Positions 1 through 6,452 of a stretch of 54,802 bases of DNA are shown here, piece by piece (positions within the stretch are counted from its first letter, which is position 1; each line of letters begins with the position of its first letter). The stretch is from JAMIFN01 sp035906235. GTDB taxonomy: Bacteria; Pseudomonadota; Gammaproteobacteria; Burkholderiales; Burkholderiaceae_C. A model generated the notes under the pieces. It was not told where the DNA came from. It ran no database searches and was given only the letters and a program-made list of their open reading frames with translations. The stretch covers positions 1 through 54,802 of the forward strand of contig JAMIFN010000082.1 in NCBI GenBank assembly GCA_035906235.1, in the 5' to 3' direction. The translations under genes were made by a program, and so were the position numbers.

Positions 1-1
1 A

Positions 2-166
2 CCCAAAGGCACAGACTTATCCGTACACGACCAAGATGCGCTCGATTCGATTGCGGATTTGATGAACAACAGACCGAGGATGACGCTGGACTGGAAAACA
101 CCGTATCAGACCTTTGCGGGCTTTATGCAGGCCATTGCTGAAAAAGCTCAGGCTACCATCAACTAA
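2..166 (+). pseudogene. IS30-family transposase, C-terminal fragment (cut by window edge)
   Basis: The frame is open from the first complete codon and ends at TAA 164-166, giving 55 residues. It contains the PKGTDLSVH and NNRPRMTLDWKTP stretches typical of the end of the IS30 DDE transposase domain, where the third catalytic acidic residue lies a little upstream and out of view. The protein would bind the terminal repeats and carry out copy-out/paste-in transposition. It is partial only because the window begins here; the visible part shows no damage. Confidence 0.9.
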
Positions 167-176
167 ACTTGCCACC

Positions 177-201
177 GTTGCACTTCAGGTTTGAATCCGC
201 C
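177..201. repeat. IS30 right terminal inverted repeat
   Basis: These 25 bases are the perfect reverse complement of 54702-54726. They lie 10 bases after the transposase stop codon, where an IS30 IRR is expected. The sequence beyond 201 differs from that preceding 54702, so the element boundary is at or within a base or two of 201. Confidence 0.88.
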
Positions 202-291
202 AAGTCTTAACGAATGACTTGAAAGAGGCTTTTTCGGCAAAGATTTTATATTTTTGTTGGGATAGACTTGGTCAATGGCTATAAAACCTAA

Positions 292-1020
292 CCCACCAGC
301 ATCAAAGACAACTTCAAACCTGGCCTGCGGGCGTGGATGGGCTTGCCTGAAACGGGTGGGGCTGACCAGAACCAAGTGGCGCAGGAGACTTGGCGCATTG
401 AACAAAATCTGCACATTCCGCCTGTGCTTAACATTCGCTACCCTGGCCAGTACTACGACTTTGAATCAGGGCTGGTGCAGAACTGGTGGCGCACCTATGA
501 ACCCCGCATTGGCAGGTATGTGAGTGCGGATCCGATTGGGCTAGAGGGTGGGTGGAATAGGTTTTCTTATGCTGGGCAGGATGGAATTAATGGTTTTGAT
601 AGAGATGGGAGGCTTTCAGTAGCTGCTTTTGCAATTGCTGCAATAGGGTTTTCAGTTGCAATTAATGACACTGTTGATGCATATTGCAAAGGGAAAGCTG
701 AAGCCTGCAATCGTGCAGTATTGGAGCGAATAAAAAAACAATATGAAAATTCTTGCCGCAAACCGACTAGTGAATTGAGTGCCAGTGATTTATTTGTGAT
801 AAATAACAATCCGAAATTAATTCGTTCTAGTGCAATGATGTCAGGGTACTCTGCTTTATCTCAGATTTTGGGGTCTGGGTTGGATGCTTCTACAAGCCTT
901 TCCGAATCGCGAGTTCATGGCAGTGGAGTTGCCAAGTCTCCAATTAACTTTTTGCCATCTCCTATTGCTTATCAATATGGAGTTTCTTCTGGCTGTGAAC
1001 TACTCTCTGGTGATTTATGA
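292..1020 (+). pseudogene. Orphan Rhs-repeat core end plus variable C-terminal toxin-like tip
   Basis: The open frame begins after a stop at 289-291 and ends at TGA 1018-1020. From about base 395 it encodes the end of an Rhs/YD-repeat shell, with PGQYYDFESGLVQNWWRTYEP followed by GRYVSADPIGLEGG, the hallmark preceding the hypervariable tip. The tip (about 130 residues from GRLSVAAF) has a hydrophobic stretch, several cysteines and lower GC than the rest of the window, and I do not recognise its activity. The large N-terminal shell is absent: only about 200 bases separate this frame from the IS30 right end. It is therefore a truncated gene or a silent tip cassette. The ATG at 337 is in frame but is unlikely to be the original start. 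Confidence 0.75.
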
Positions 1021-1472
1021 TGCAATTTTTAGAATTAATATTGAAATTTACTGTGGGATTGTTAGCTATTTATTTTTTTAGGGTTTTATTGATTTTAATT
1101 TCAAATTTAATGGATCCGTCAATTGTTATTGGCAACAGGGCTTATAAATTGAATACTGGATGTAGCTTAATTAATAGAAGTGATGATGGGGCTTATGCAG
1201 TGATTGGTTCTGCTAATTTGTGGAATCCACTCAAGAAAAAAGAGCTTATCAGTTTTTATAATGATTTTCCAATCTCTATGAGAGATGATTATTTGCGCCA
1301 GCCTGGAAGTTATTTTGATACGAATTTAGGGAAAGCTTATATCGGTAAAGATAGGGATCCGTGGGGAATAATTAGAGATACGAAAAATTATAAAATGATT
1401 GCTTTTAATGATTATTTTATTGTCGCAAAAGATATTTATACAGTTAATTATTGCATAAGTTCAACTCAGTAA
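1017..1472 (+). CDS. Putative immunity protein of the orphan Rhs tip (unknown family)
   Basis: This 151-residue frame overlaps the Rhs tip stop by four bases (ATGA), the classic arrangement of a translationally coupled toxin/immunity pair. The N-terminus has one hydrophobic helix (about residues 8-30), followed by a soluble domain rich in aromatic and acidic residues with YNDFPISMRDDY and GKDRDPWG segments. The gene is as AT-rich as the toxin tip. I do not recognise the family. Immunity function is inferred only from position, overlap and composition; the single membrane anchor would suit protection against a toxin acting at the inner membrane or periplasm. Confidence 0.6.
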   Translation: MMQFLELILKFTVGLLAIYFFRVLLILISNLMDPSIVIGNRAYKLNTGCSLINRSDDGAYAVIGSANLWNPLKKKELISFYNDFPISMRDDYLRQPGSYFDTNLGKAYIGKDRDPWGIIRDTKNYKMIAFNDYFIVAKDIYTVNYCISSTQ

Positions 1473-1487
1473 AATTTACTTTTCTAG

Positions 1488-1586
1488 GTCGAATTCAAAA
1501 TTGAAGTGCAACATTCACCAATGCAAGTATATTGAAAAATGGAACAATCAAGCCAAGTTTACCAATTTTTTAACTTATTGTTCCAT
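1488..1586 (+). mobile_element. Diverged IS30 left-end fragment (solo end)
   Basis: Bases 1488-1560 align almost without gaps to the IS30 left end at 54701-54775: the terminal repeat with GAAGTGCAAC, the leader, and an ATGGAA start where the transposase begins. Identity is roughly 70 percent, so it comes from a related but older element. The frame from 1539 soon closes, and no matching right end follows. Within it, the 10-base arms ATGGAACAAT (1539-1548) and ATTGTTCCAT (1577-1586) form an inverted repeat. Confidence 0.6.
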
Positions 1587-1650
1587 TGGTGGAATAATTG
1601 ACTTTTCCTAAGCAGAGGAAGCCCATTTTTCAGCATGTTTTATGGATTTT

Positions 1651-1687
1651 AAGCCGCTAAACCTGCCTGAGTAGCTCCTAAAAAAAG
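1651..1687 (+). repeat. Dispersed repeat, ACCTGCCTGAGTAGCT copy
   Basis: Copy of the repeat family found about 13 times in this window, here in forward orientation with the AGCT end pointing right. It is followed at once by an A-rich run and GAGTGATG, which is also what follows the copy at 28113-28153, suggesting that a gene once started here. Confidence 0.75.
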
Positions 1688-1691
1688 AGTG

Positions 1692-1967
1692 ATGCAAACT
1701 GCTTTCCCACGCATGGTTTCCCATTGCACAACAGCCTTACCCTCAGCGCAACTGCGTGCGCGGAGGGCATCATCTGTGCGCGTACTGCGTCGCGCAAGGG
1801 TTTTCAAGTTGGGGCTGAATGTGCCCGCAGTTTCTGCCGAAACTGCTCTGACCGGCATCACGCAAAACCTCTACATGCCCAAAACCGATGCGGCAGAGGG
1901 CGAGCTGGGCTTTGCCCTGCAAAGCAATTTTTACAACATTGGCTACGACCAACGCGGGCGTGTCTAG
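1692..1967 (+). pseudogene. Decayed coding fragment, unrecognised
   Basis: An open frame of about 91 codons ends at TAG 1965-1967. Only the last part (LTGITQNLYMPKTDAAEG, then GFALQSNFYNIGYDQ) looks protein-like; the first half is basic and of low complexity. It lies between an IS30 remnant and the haemoglobin promoter, and there is no convincing ribosome-binding site apart from the repeat-linked GAG. I do not recognise a family. The rest of the interval 1473-2036 holds only the IS30 fragment and the dispersed repeat. Confidence 0.25.
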
Positions 1968-2036
1968 AAAAGGCTGGCCGATTCAGTTCCAGCTTTGTGT
2001 TGGGCTTTGTTTTGCCTTAAGGCAAGCGTGAAATAG

Positions 2037-2059
2037 AAGATTCATTTAGAATTCAGCAT
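2037..2059 (+). promoter_or_regulatory. NsrR-like operator upstream of truncated haemoglobin
   Basis: The left half AAGATTCATTT differs at one base from the NsrR half-site AAGATGCATTT. After a one-base spacer, the right half matches the inverted half-site at 7 of 11 positions. It lies 31 bases before the haemoglobin start. Repression of the haemoglobin-nnrS-nsrR run, relieved by nitric oxide, is the expected logic. Confidence 0.6.
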
Positions 2060-2090
2060 TAGTTATTTCAAGTTGCTGGAGCCTTGTTTT

Positions 2091-2495
2091 ATGTCTGCCC
2101 AAGTAGAAGCCGCTTTGTGTACCGAAGAAGACATCACCGCGCTGGTGCATCAGTTTTACGCCAAAGTGCTCCGTGACCCAGATCTAGGGCCTATCTTCAA
2201 TGGCCATATTGATGATTGGCCGCATCACCTGCAAAAGCTTTGCGATTTTTGGTCAGGCGTGCTGTTGCGCTCAGGGCGTTTTAGCGGCGCGCCCATGCCC
2301 AAACACGCGGCGCTGCCGGGCTTGCGCGCTGATTTATTTCACCAATGGCTGGCTTTGTGGCGCGAAACAGCCGCCGAGCAGCCCAATCAAGAGATGGCGA
2401 AAGTGGCCGTTTCTGGGGCCGAGCGCATCGCCCAAAGTCTGTGGATGGGCTACCAAATTTACGGCCAAGGCAAACGCGTGCCCGAGGAGCTGTAG
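2091..2495 (+). CDS. Group III truncated haemoglobin
   Basis: The 134-residue protein has the compact 2-on-2 globin pattern: helix B/C region VHQFYAKVLRDPDLGPIF, E-helix segment HHLQKLCDFWSGVLL, and an F-helix region with LFHQWLALW, where the proximal haem-binding histidine lies. Length and motifs match group III (P) truncated globins, which bind haem in the cytoplasm and are linked to detoxification of nitric oxide or reactive nitrogen species. The ATG at 2091 is preferred over an upstream TTG (2073); CTGGAG lies about 11 bases before it. nnrS follows after two bases, so the genes are surely co-transcribed, and an NsrR-like operator lies upstream. Confidence 0.9.
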   Translation: MSAQVEAALCTEEDITALVHQFYAKVLRDPDLGPIFNGHIDDWPHHLQKLCDFWSGVLLRSGRFSGAPMPKHAALPGLRADLFHQWLALWRETAAEQPNQEMAKVAVSGAERIAQSLWMGYQIYGQGKRVPEEL

Positions 2496-2497
2496 CC

Positions 2498-3793
2498 ATG
2501 GCCGATCTTTTGCAGATTCAAGAGCCTGATGCAAAACCCACAGCAGCTGCGCCGCAGTGGGCGGCGTTTTTAGAGCTGGGTTTTCGCCCCTTGTATATAG
2601 CTGGTGCGTTTTGGGCCATCGTCGCGGTTTTGTTGTGGGTGCATAGCCCGCAGCTGTTGCAAGGCAGTTTAGGCGGTCTGTATTGGCATGCGCATGAAAT
2701 GCTGTGGGGCTTTATCGCCACCATAGCGGTGGGCTTTTTGCTGACAGCGGGCGCGAATTGGACGGGCATTAACCCGCTAAAGGGCAAAGCCTTGGGCGCT
2801 TTGTGTCTGCTTTGGGTGCTGGCGCGGCTGGGTTATTTGTTGCCTAGCCCTGCGGCGTTTGCGCTCGCGGCTGGGGCTGAGTCGCTGTTCTTTTTGGGCG
2901 CAGCCGTGGCCATGGGGCGGGCGGTTTACACGGCCAAAAGCCAGCGCAATTACGGTGTGCCGCCTTTGATGCTGGCTTTGGGCGCGGCCAATGCCTTGTT
3001 TTTATGGGCGATTTGGCGGGGGCAGGATTACCCCAGTTTGCTGCAGCGTTTTGATGCGGGGCTGCTGTGCATGGCGCTGATTGCTTTGTTGGTGGCGCGG
3101 CGCGTGATTCCATTTTTTGCGACCAAGGCGATTGCGGGTTTGCAAATCCCCATGCATGTGCAAAGCGGCCATGTGCAGCTGGCCGTGGGGGTGTTGGCGC
3201 TGCTGTGTAGCTTGTTCGCTTGGGCGCTGCCCATGGCGCTGTTTTTGGCGATAGCGGGGCTGTTGGCGCTGTGGCAGGTGTGGGCATGGCAACCTTGGGC
3301 GGTGCGCAAAGTGCCGCTGCTGTGGGTGCTGTATGTGGGTTATGCGGCCTTGGGTTTGGGGCTGATCGTGGCGGCGCTGCAGGTTGTGCCCAGTGCTTGG
3401 ACGGGGCTGCAATTGCGCAGCGCTTGGCCTGTGCACATCATCGGTGTGGGCGGCTTTGCGGTCTTGATTATTGGCATGATCACCCGCACGGCTTTGGGGC
3501 ATTTGGGGCGCGCATTAAAGGCTGATCGTTTGATGGTGGTCTGCTATGGCTTGGTCATCGCCGCTGCGCTTTTGCGTTTGCTGGCACTGGCGCTGCTGGG
3601 GCAAGTGGGGCAGGGCGTGTATGCCGCCGTGCTGTATGCCTCGGCCTGTAGCTGGAGCTTGGCTTTTGCCCTGTATCTGTGGCGTTTTGTGCCGATGTTG
3701 ATTCGCCCGCGTTTGCATCCGCAGCCGCCGGCTGGCGCCAAGCTGGGACAGGGCAAGCCCATTACACTGCGCCCTGCCGATAAGAAAGCCTAA
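2498..3793 (+). CDS. nnrS: NnrS family haem-copper membrane protein
   Basis: A 431-residue polytopic inner-membrane protein with about 12 hydrophobic helices. It starts ELGFRPLYIAGAFWA and has the conserved HAHEMLWGF, RRVIPFF and GVGGFAVLIIGMITR segments with histidines and arginines that place it in the NnrS family. NnrS proteins contribute to resistance to nitric oxide stress and are regulated by NO-sensing repressors in other bacteria; the exact chemistry is not settled. The ATG at 2498 follows the haemoglobin stop by two bases, and a GAGGAG ribosome-binding site lies inside the upstream gene. A longer in-frame extension upstream is shadowed by the haemoglobin gene and is rejected. Confidence 0.93.
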   Translation: MADLLQIQEPDAKPTAAAPQWAAFLELGFRPLYIAGAFWAIVAVLLWVHSPQLLQGSLGGLYWHAHEMLWGFIATIAVGFLLTAGANWTGINPLKGKALGALCLLWVLARLGYLLPSPAAFALAAGAESLFFLGAAVAMGRAVYTAKSQRNYGVPPLMLALGAANALFLWAIWRGQDYPSLLQRFDAGLLCMALIALLVARRVIPFFATKAIAGLQIPMHVQSGHVQLAVGVLALLCSLFAWALPMALFLAIAGLLALWQVWAWQPWAVRKVPLLWVLYVGYAALGLGLIVAALQVVPSAWTGLQLRSAWPVHIIGVGGFAVLIIGMITRTALGHLGRALKADRLMVVCYGLVIAAALLRLLALALLGQVGQGVYAAVLYASACSWSLAFALYLWRFVPMLIRPRLHPQPPAGAKLGQGKPITLRPADKKA

Positions 3794-3799
3794 CGCCCT

Positions 3800-4282
3800 A
3801 TGCGCCTGACCACCATGACCGATTACGCCCTGCGTCTGTTGATGTATGTGGCGCAACGCCCCGAGCGCCTATGCACCATCGCCGAGGTGGCGCAGGCCTA
3901 TGGCATTTCTGAGGCGCATTTGATGAAGGTCACGCACCAGCTGGGGCTGCAAGGCTGGCTAGAGACGGTGCGCGGCAAGGGTGGCGGTATGCGCTTGGCG
4001 CATCCCCCGAGCACAATCAATTTGGGCGCAGTGGTGCGTGGGGTGGAGCCAGATTTTTATATGGCCGAATGTTTTTCGCCCACCAGTGCTTGCACCCTGA
4101 CGGGGCAGTGCGGTTTAACGGGGATTTTGAACGGCGCGCTGGCCGACTTTTTTGCGCATTTAGACCATTATTCTCTGGCCGATTTATTGCCCGCCGAGAA
4201 CAGCGCAGGCTTGAATGCCCAGTGGGTGGAGCTGCGCCGTGTGGCCAAAGTGCCGCTGGCATCAGCTGCAAATAAGGGGTAA
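3800..4282 (+). CDS. nsrR: Rrf2-family nitric-oxide-sensing repressor NsrR
   Basis: The 160-residue protein has an N-terminal winged helix (MRLTTMTDYALRLLMYVA, then ISEAHLMKVTHQLGL recognition helix and a GKGGGMRLA wing). Three cysteines in CFSPTSACTLTGQC match the [Fe-S] cluster ligands of Rrf2 regulators. NsrR binds DNA as a dimer and loses affinity when nitric oxide modifies its cluster. It is six bases downstream of nnrS, with a CopD-like gene next. Its likely targets in this window are the operators at 2037-2059 and 6159-6181; the first would make it autoregulated. IscR is excluded by gene context. Confidence 0.9.
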   Translation: MRLTTMTDYALRLLMYVAQRPERLCTIAEVAQAYGISEAHLMKVTHQLGLQGWLETVRGKGGGMRLAHPPSTINLGAVVRGVEPDFYMAECFSPTSACTLTGQCGLTGILNGALADFFAHLDHYSLADLLPAENSAGLNAQWVELRRVAKVPLASAANKG

Positions 4283-4285
4283 ATC

Positions 4286-4723
4286 ATGCTGCACTATGGC
4301 TTGGTATTGACGCTGCATCTGCTGGCAGCTATTGCGTTTGCGGGGACGGTCTTTTTTGAGGTGATCATGCTAGAGGGCGTGCGCCGCCATTTGCCCGCTG
4401 AGACTATGCGTGCGGTGGAGCAAGCCATAGGCCATCGCGCTGTGCGCATCATGCCCTTTGTCTTGCTGCTGCTTTATGGCGCTGGAATCACTTTGGCCTG
4501 GCAATACCGCGCGGCTTTGGCTGCACCCTTGTCCAACCATTTTGCGGCGCTCTTGAGCCTGAAGATCGTGCTGGCCATTTCGGTGTTTGGGCACTTTCTT
4601 ACGGTCATGGTGTGGCGCCGCAAAGGGCGCTTAAATGGGCGGCGTTCACGCCGCCTGCACTATTCGGTGTTTGTCCATGTCATTTTGATTGTGCTGCTGG
4701 CCAAGGGCATGTTTTATCTGTAG
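4286..4723 (+). CDS. CopD-like four-helix inner-membrane protein of the NO locus
   Basis: A 145-residue protein with four predicted membrane helices. Conserved-looking histidines sit in or next to the helices: HLLAAIAFAGTVFFEV, GHRAVRIMPFVL, FGHFLTVMVW and LHYSVFVHVIL. The pattern resembles CopD/DUF2269-type haem- or copper-associated membrane proteins. It starts four bases after nsrR with an AAGGGG ribosome-binding site and is probably the last gene of the globin-nnrS-nsrR operon. A redox or haem-binding role in NO handling is inferred from position only. Confidence 0.7.
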   Translation: MLHYGLVLTLHLLAAIAFAGTVFFEVIMLEGVRRHLPAETMRAVEQAIGHRAVRIMPFVLLLLYGAGITLAWQYRAALAAPLSNHFAALLSLKIVLAISVFGHFLTVMVWRRKGRLNGRRSRRLHYSVFVHVILIVLLAKGMFYL

Positions 4724-4738
4724 GCCAGACACGAGCCT

Positions 4739-5329
4739 TTACAGCACTTGGCTGCCGAACTTGCCCACGGAACCCAGCAAAGTCACCACGCCCAAGACGG
4801 CAAAAATCGCCGCAGCTATGCCGTGCACCAAGCGCATAGGGATTTTTGCAGCGAATTTGTCGCCCAAAAAAACGGCAGGCACATCGGCGATCAACATGCC
4901 CAAAGTGGTACCGATAACCACCCATAAAGGCTGGGCGTAATGCACGGCCATGGCGACGGTGGCGATTTGGGTTTTGTCGCCCATTTCGGCTAAAAAGAAA
5001 CTGATAAAAGTAGCGCCAAACACGCCCCAGTGCCCTTTGTTGCTAGGGCTTAGGCCTTCGTCGATTTGGTCTGGAATCAAAGTCCAAACAGCCATGGCGA
5101 TAAAGGAAATGCCCAGCGCCCAGCGCAAAACATCGGGGCTGATGTGGGCGGCAATCCACGCACCCAAAGCGCCAGCCATACCGTGATTGAGCACGGTGGC
5201 TACCAAAATACCCAAAATAATGGGCAGAGGTTTTTTAAAGCGGGCGGCCAGCAAAAAAGCCAAAAGCTGGGTTTTGTCGCCCATTTCAGCCAAGGCGACG
5301 ACACCAGTGGAGACGAAAAAGGCTTCCAT
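4739..5329 (-). CDS. TMEM165/GDT1 family cation transporter
   Basis: A 196-residue membrane protein with the duplicated signature EMGDKTQ (once near residue 15 and again after the central loop), six to seven hydrophobic helices and an internal two-fold repeat, as in UPF0016/GDT1 proteins. Bacterial members export manganese, and eukaryotic ones move Mn or Ca. The ATG at 5329 is chosen because the first helix starts at once with the family-typical STGVVALAEMGDKT; an in-frame extension upstream crosses the terminator of ric. The gene is convergent with the NO operon. No yybP-ykoY manganese riboswitch can be recognised in the short leader. Confidence 0.9.
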   Translation of the reverse strand: MEAFFVSTGVVALAEMGDKTQLLAFLLAARFKKPLPIILGILVATVLNHGMAGALGAWIAAHISPDVLRWALGISFIAMAVWTLIPDQIDEGLSPSNKGHWGVFGATFISFFLAEMGDKTQIATVAMAVHYAQPLWVVIGTTLGMLIADVPAVFLGDKFAAKIPMRLVHGIAAAIFAVLGVVTLLGSVGKFGSQVL

Positions 5330-5370
5330 ACTGCAACACCACACGAGCAAAACTCTGATTGTAAAAGGCC

Positions 5371-5397
5371 GAAAAAAGCCAGCACGCGTGCTGGCTT
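5371..5397 (-). terminator. Terminator of ric
   Basis: A perfect 22-base palindrome (5376-5397, centre ACGCGT) is followed on the minus strand by a T run. It lies 28 bases past the ric stop and separates ric from the GDT1-family gene. Confidence 0.85.
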
Positions 5398-5424
5398 GTG
5401 TGGCGGCATATGCACAAAAGAAAA

Positions 5425-6144
5425 TTAAGCGCAACCACAGCCTGATGAAGCGCAGCCGCCTTGTGGCGCAGCGTTTTCAAACAGAGGGAACAAGATATTG
5501 TTTTCTAGGTGAATGTGGCTGATGAGGTCGTCGCGCAATTGGTTCAAACCTGCGTACAGGGCGCGCCAAGTGTTGCAGGCATCGGCTGGCGGCGTCATGT
5601 CGTGGGTCAGTGCGACGATGTGCTCGAGCGCTGCGCCGTGGTCGGTGTGTTCGTGGCGCATCATGGCTATGGGCTGGGCGATATAAGGGTTGCCGCCGGC
5701 TTTGAGCGAGGGAAAGAGTACCAGTTCCTCTTTTTGCATATGGCTGAGCAGCTCGTTGTGCATGGCCTCCAGTGCTTGCTCCAAGCCAGCTGGCACTTGC
5801 GGCTTGCCTTTGTGCACAGCTTCAACGCGGTGCGCCATGCGAAGCAACTCGGGCAATTGGGCGCGATGCACATCGTGATAGCGGCTGATGATGTGATCAA
5901 TCATGCGGCTGGGGCTATCAAAGCTGGGGGCATCGTTGGGCAGCTTGAGTGCTGCCAGCTCGTCCATCACGGCTTGCAAATCCAAGCCTTTATCGGCCGT
6001 GGCTTGGCGTAGGCTGACTTGCCCACCACAGCAAAAATCTATTTTTAAACGGCGGAAAACTGCTGTTGCACCGGGGATGTCCACGGCGATTTGGCCTATG
6101 GCCCATTCGGGGGAGATGGCGAGTGCTGGGTTGCTGATGCTCAT
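5425..6144 (-). CDS. ytfE: Iron-sulfur cluster repair di-iron protein (RIC / YtfE / DnrN)
   Basis: A 239-residue protein. The N-terminal ScdA_N domain (about residues 10-70) contains RRLKIDFCCGG. The hemerythrin-like di-iron domain follows, with histidines and acids in RYHDVHRAQLPEL, MHNELLSHMQKEE, MRHEHTDHG and ISHIHLENNILFP. RIC proteins restore iron-sulfur clusters damaged by nitric oxide or peroxide. The C-terminus ends in a cysteine-rich tail (GGCASSGCGCA). The ATG at 6144 has an AAAGGAG ribosome-binding site nine bases upstream, directly next to an NsrR-like operator. The gene is transcribed alone and ends at a palindromic terminator. Confidence 0.93.
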   Translation of the reverse strand: MSISNPALAISPEWAIGQIAVDIPGATAVFRRLKIDFCCGGQVSLRQATADKGLDLQAVMDELAALKLPNDAPSFDSPSRMIDHIISRYHDVHRAQLPELLRMAHRVEAVHKGKPQVPAGLEQALEAMHNELLSHMQKEELVLFPSLKAGGNPYIAQPIAMMRHEHTDHGAALEHIVALTHDMTPPADACNTWRALYAGLNQLRDDLISHIHLENNILFPLFENAAPQGGCASSGCGCA

Positions 6145-6158
6145 GCTAGGCTCCTTTA

Positions 6159-6181
6159 AAGATGTATTTAATATAAATATT
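6159..6181 (-). promoter_or_regulatory. NsrR-like operator of ric
   Basis: The half-site AAGATGTATTT is a perfect AAGATGYATTT match. The inverted half after one base matches at 8 of 11 positions. The site ends 14 bases before the ric start and overlaps an AT-rich promoter region. Confidence 0.72.
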
Positions 6182-6452
6182 ATAGAGCAAGCATTTGCAA
6201 ATGCGTGTTGCGGATCTTGCGAAGAGAATTCGCATTTTTTCAAGCGCAAAGCCGCTGTTCAATAAGGTTTAGACAGAGCGAATGCGTGACAATGGGCGTT
6301 TTTAAGATTTCCCTCAGCCGCCTCCTGCTTTGGCGCAGGCCAGCTTTGCGCTCCACCCCATTCTTCGTCTAAATACAGCGTTGGGGCGCAGTGTGTGCCG
6401 GGGCCGTGCTGGGCTGGCGTACCGTTTATTAACTTTGAGAAAGCGTCCTGCT
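6182..6452. other. Non-coding interval between ric and ppsA
   Basis: It holds the divergent promoter region for ric and the leader of ppsA. I see no gene and no convincing structured RNA. An in-frame TTG extension of ppsA from 6330 encodes an arginine-rich stretch without family resemblance and is rejected. Confidence 0.5.

Larger units (their letters stand above)
1..201 (+). mobile_element. IS30-family insertion sequence, right end (partial)
   Basis: The window opens inside an IS30-family element. It holds the last 55 codons of the transposase, a short 3' non-coding segment, and the right terminal repeat at 177-201. That repeat is the exact reverse complement of the 25 bases at 54702-54726, where a second copy in the same orientation begins. 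The left part of this copy lies outside the window. Two same-orientation IS copies at both edges fit an assembly that stops at repeats as well as a real flanking arrangement. Confidence 0.9.

Noticed and set aside
337..1020. Intact gene starting at ATG 337
   Set aside because: The start lies within the Rhs core context without a ribosome-binding site; the frame is open upstream to 292 and lacks the shell.
2345..2497. N-terminal extension of NnrS
   Set aside because: It overlaps the haemoglobin gene in another frame and is arginine-rich without family resemblance.
5330..5424. yybP-ykoY manganese riboswitch before the GDT1-family gene
   Set aside because: The leader is short, contains the ric terminator, and shows no recognisable riboswitch core.
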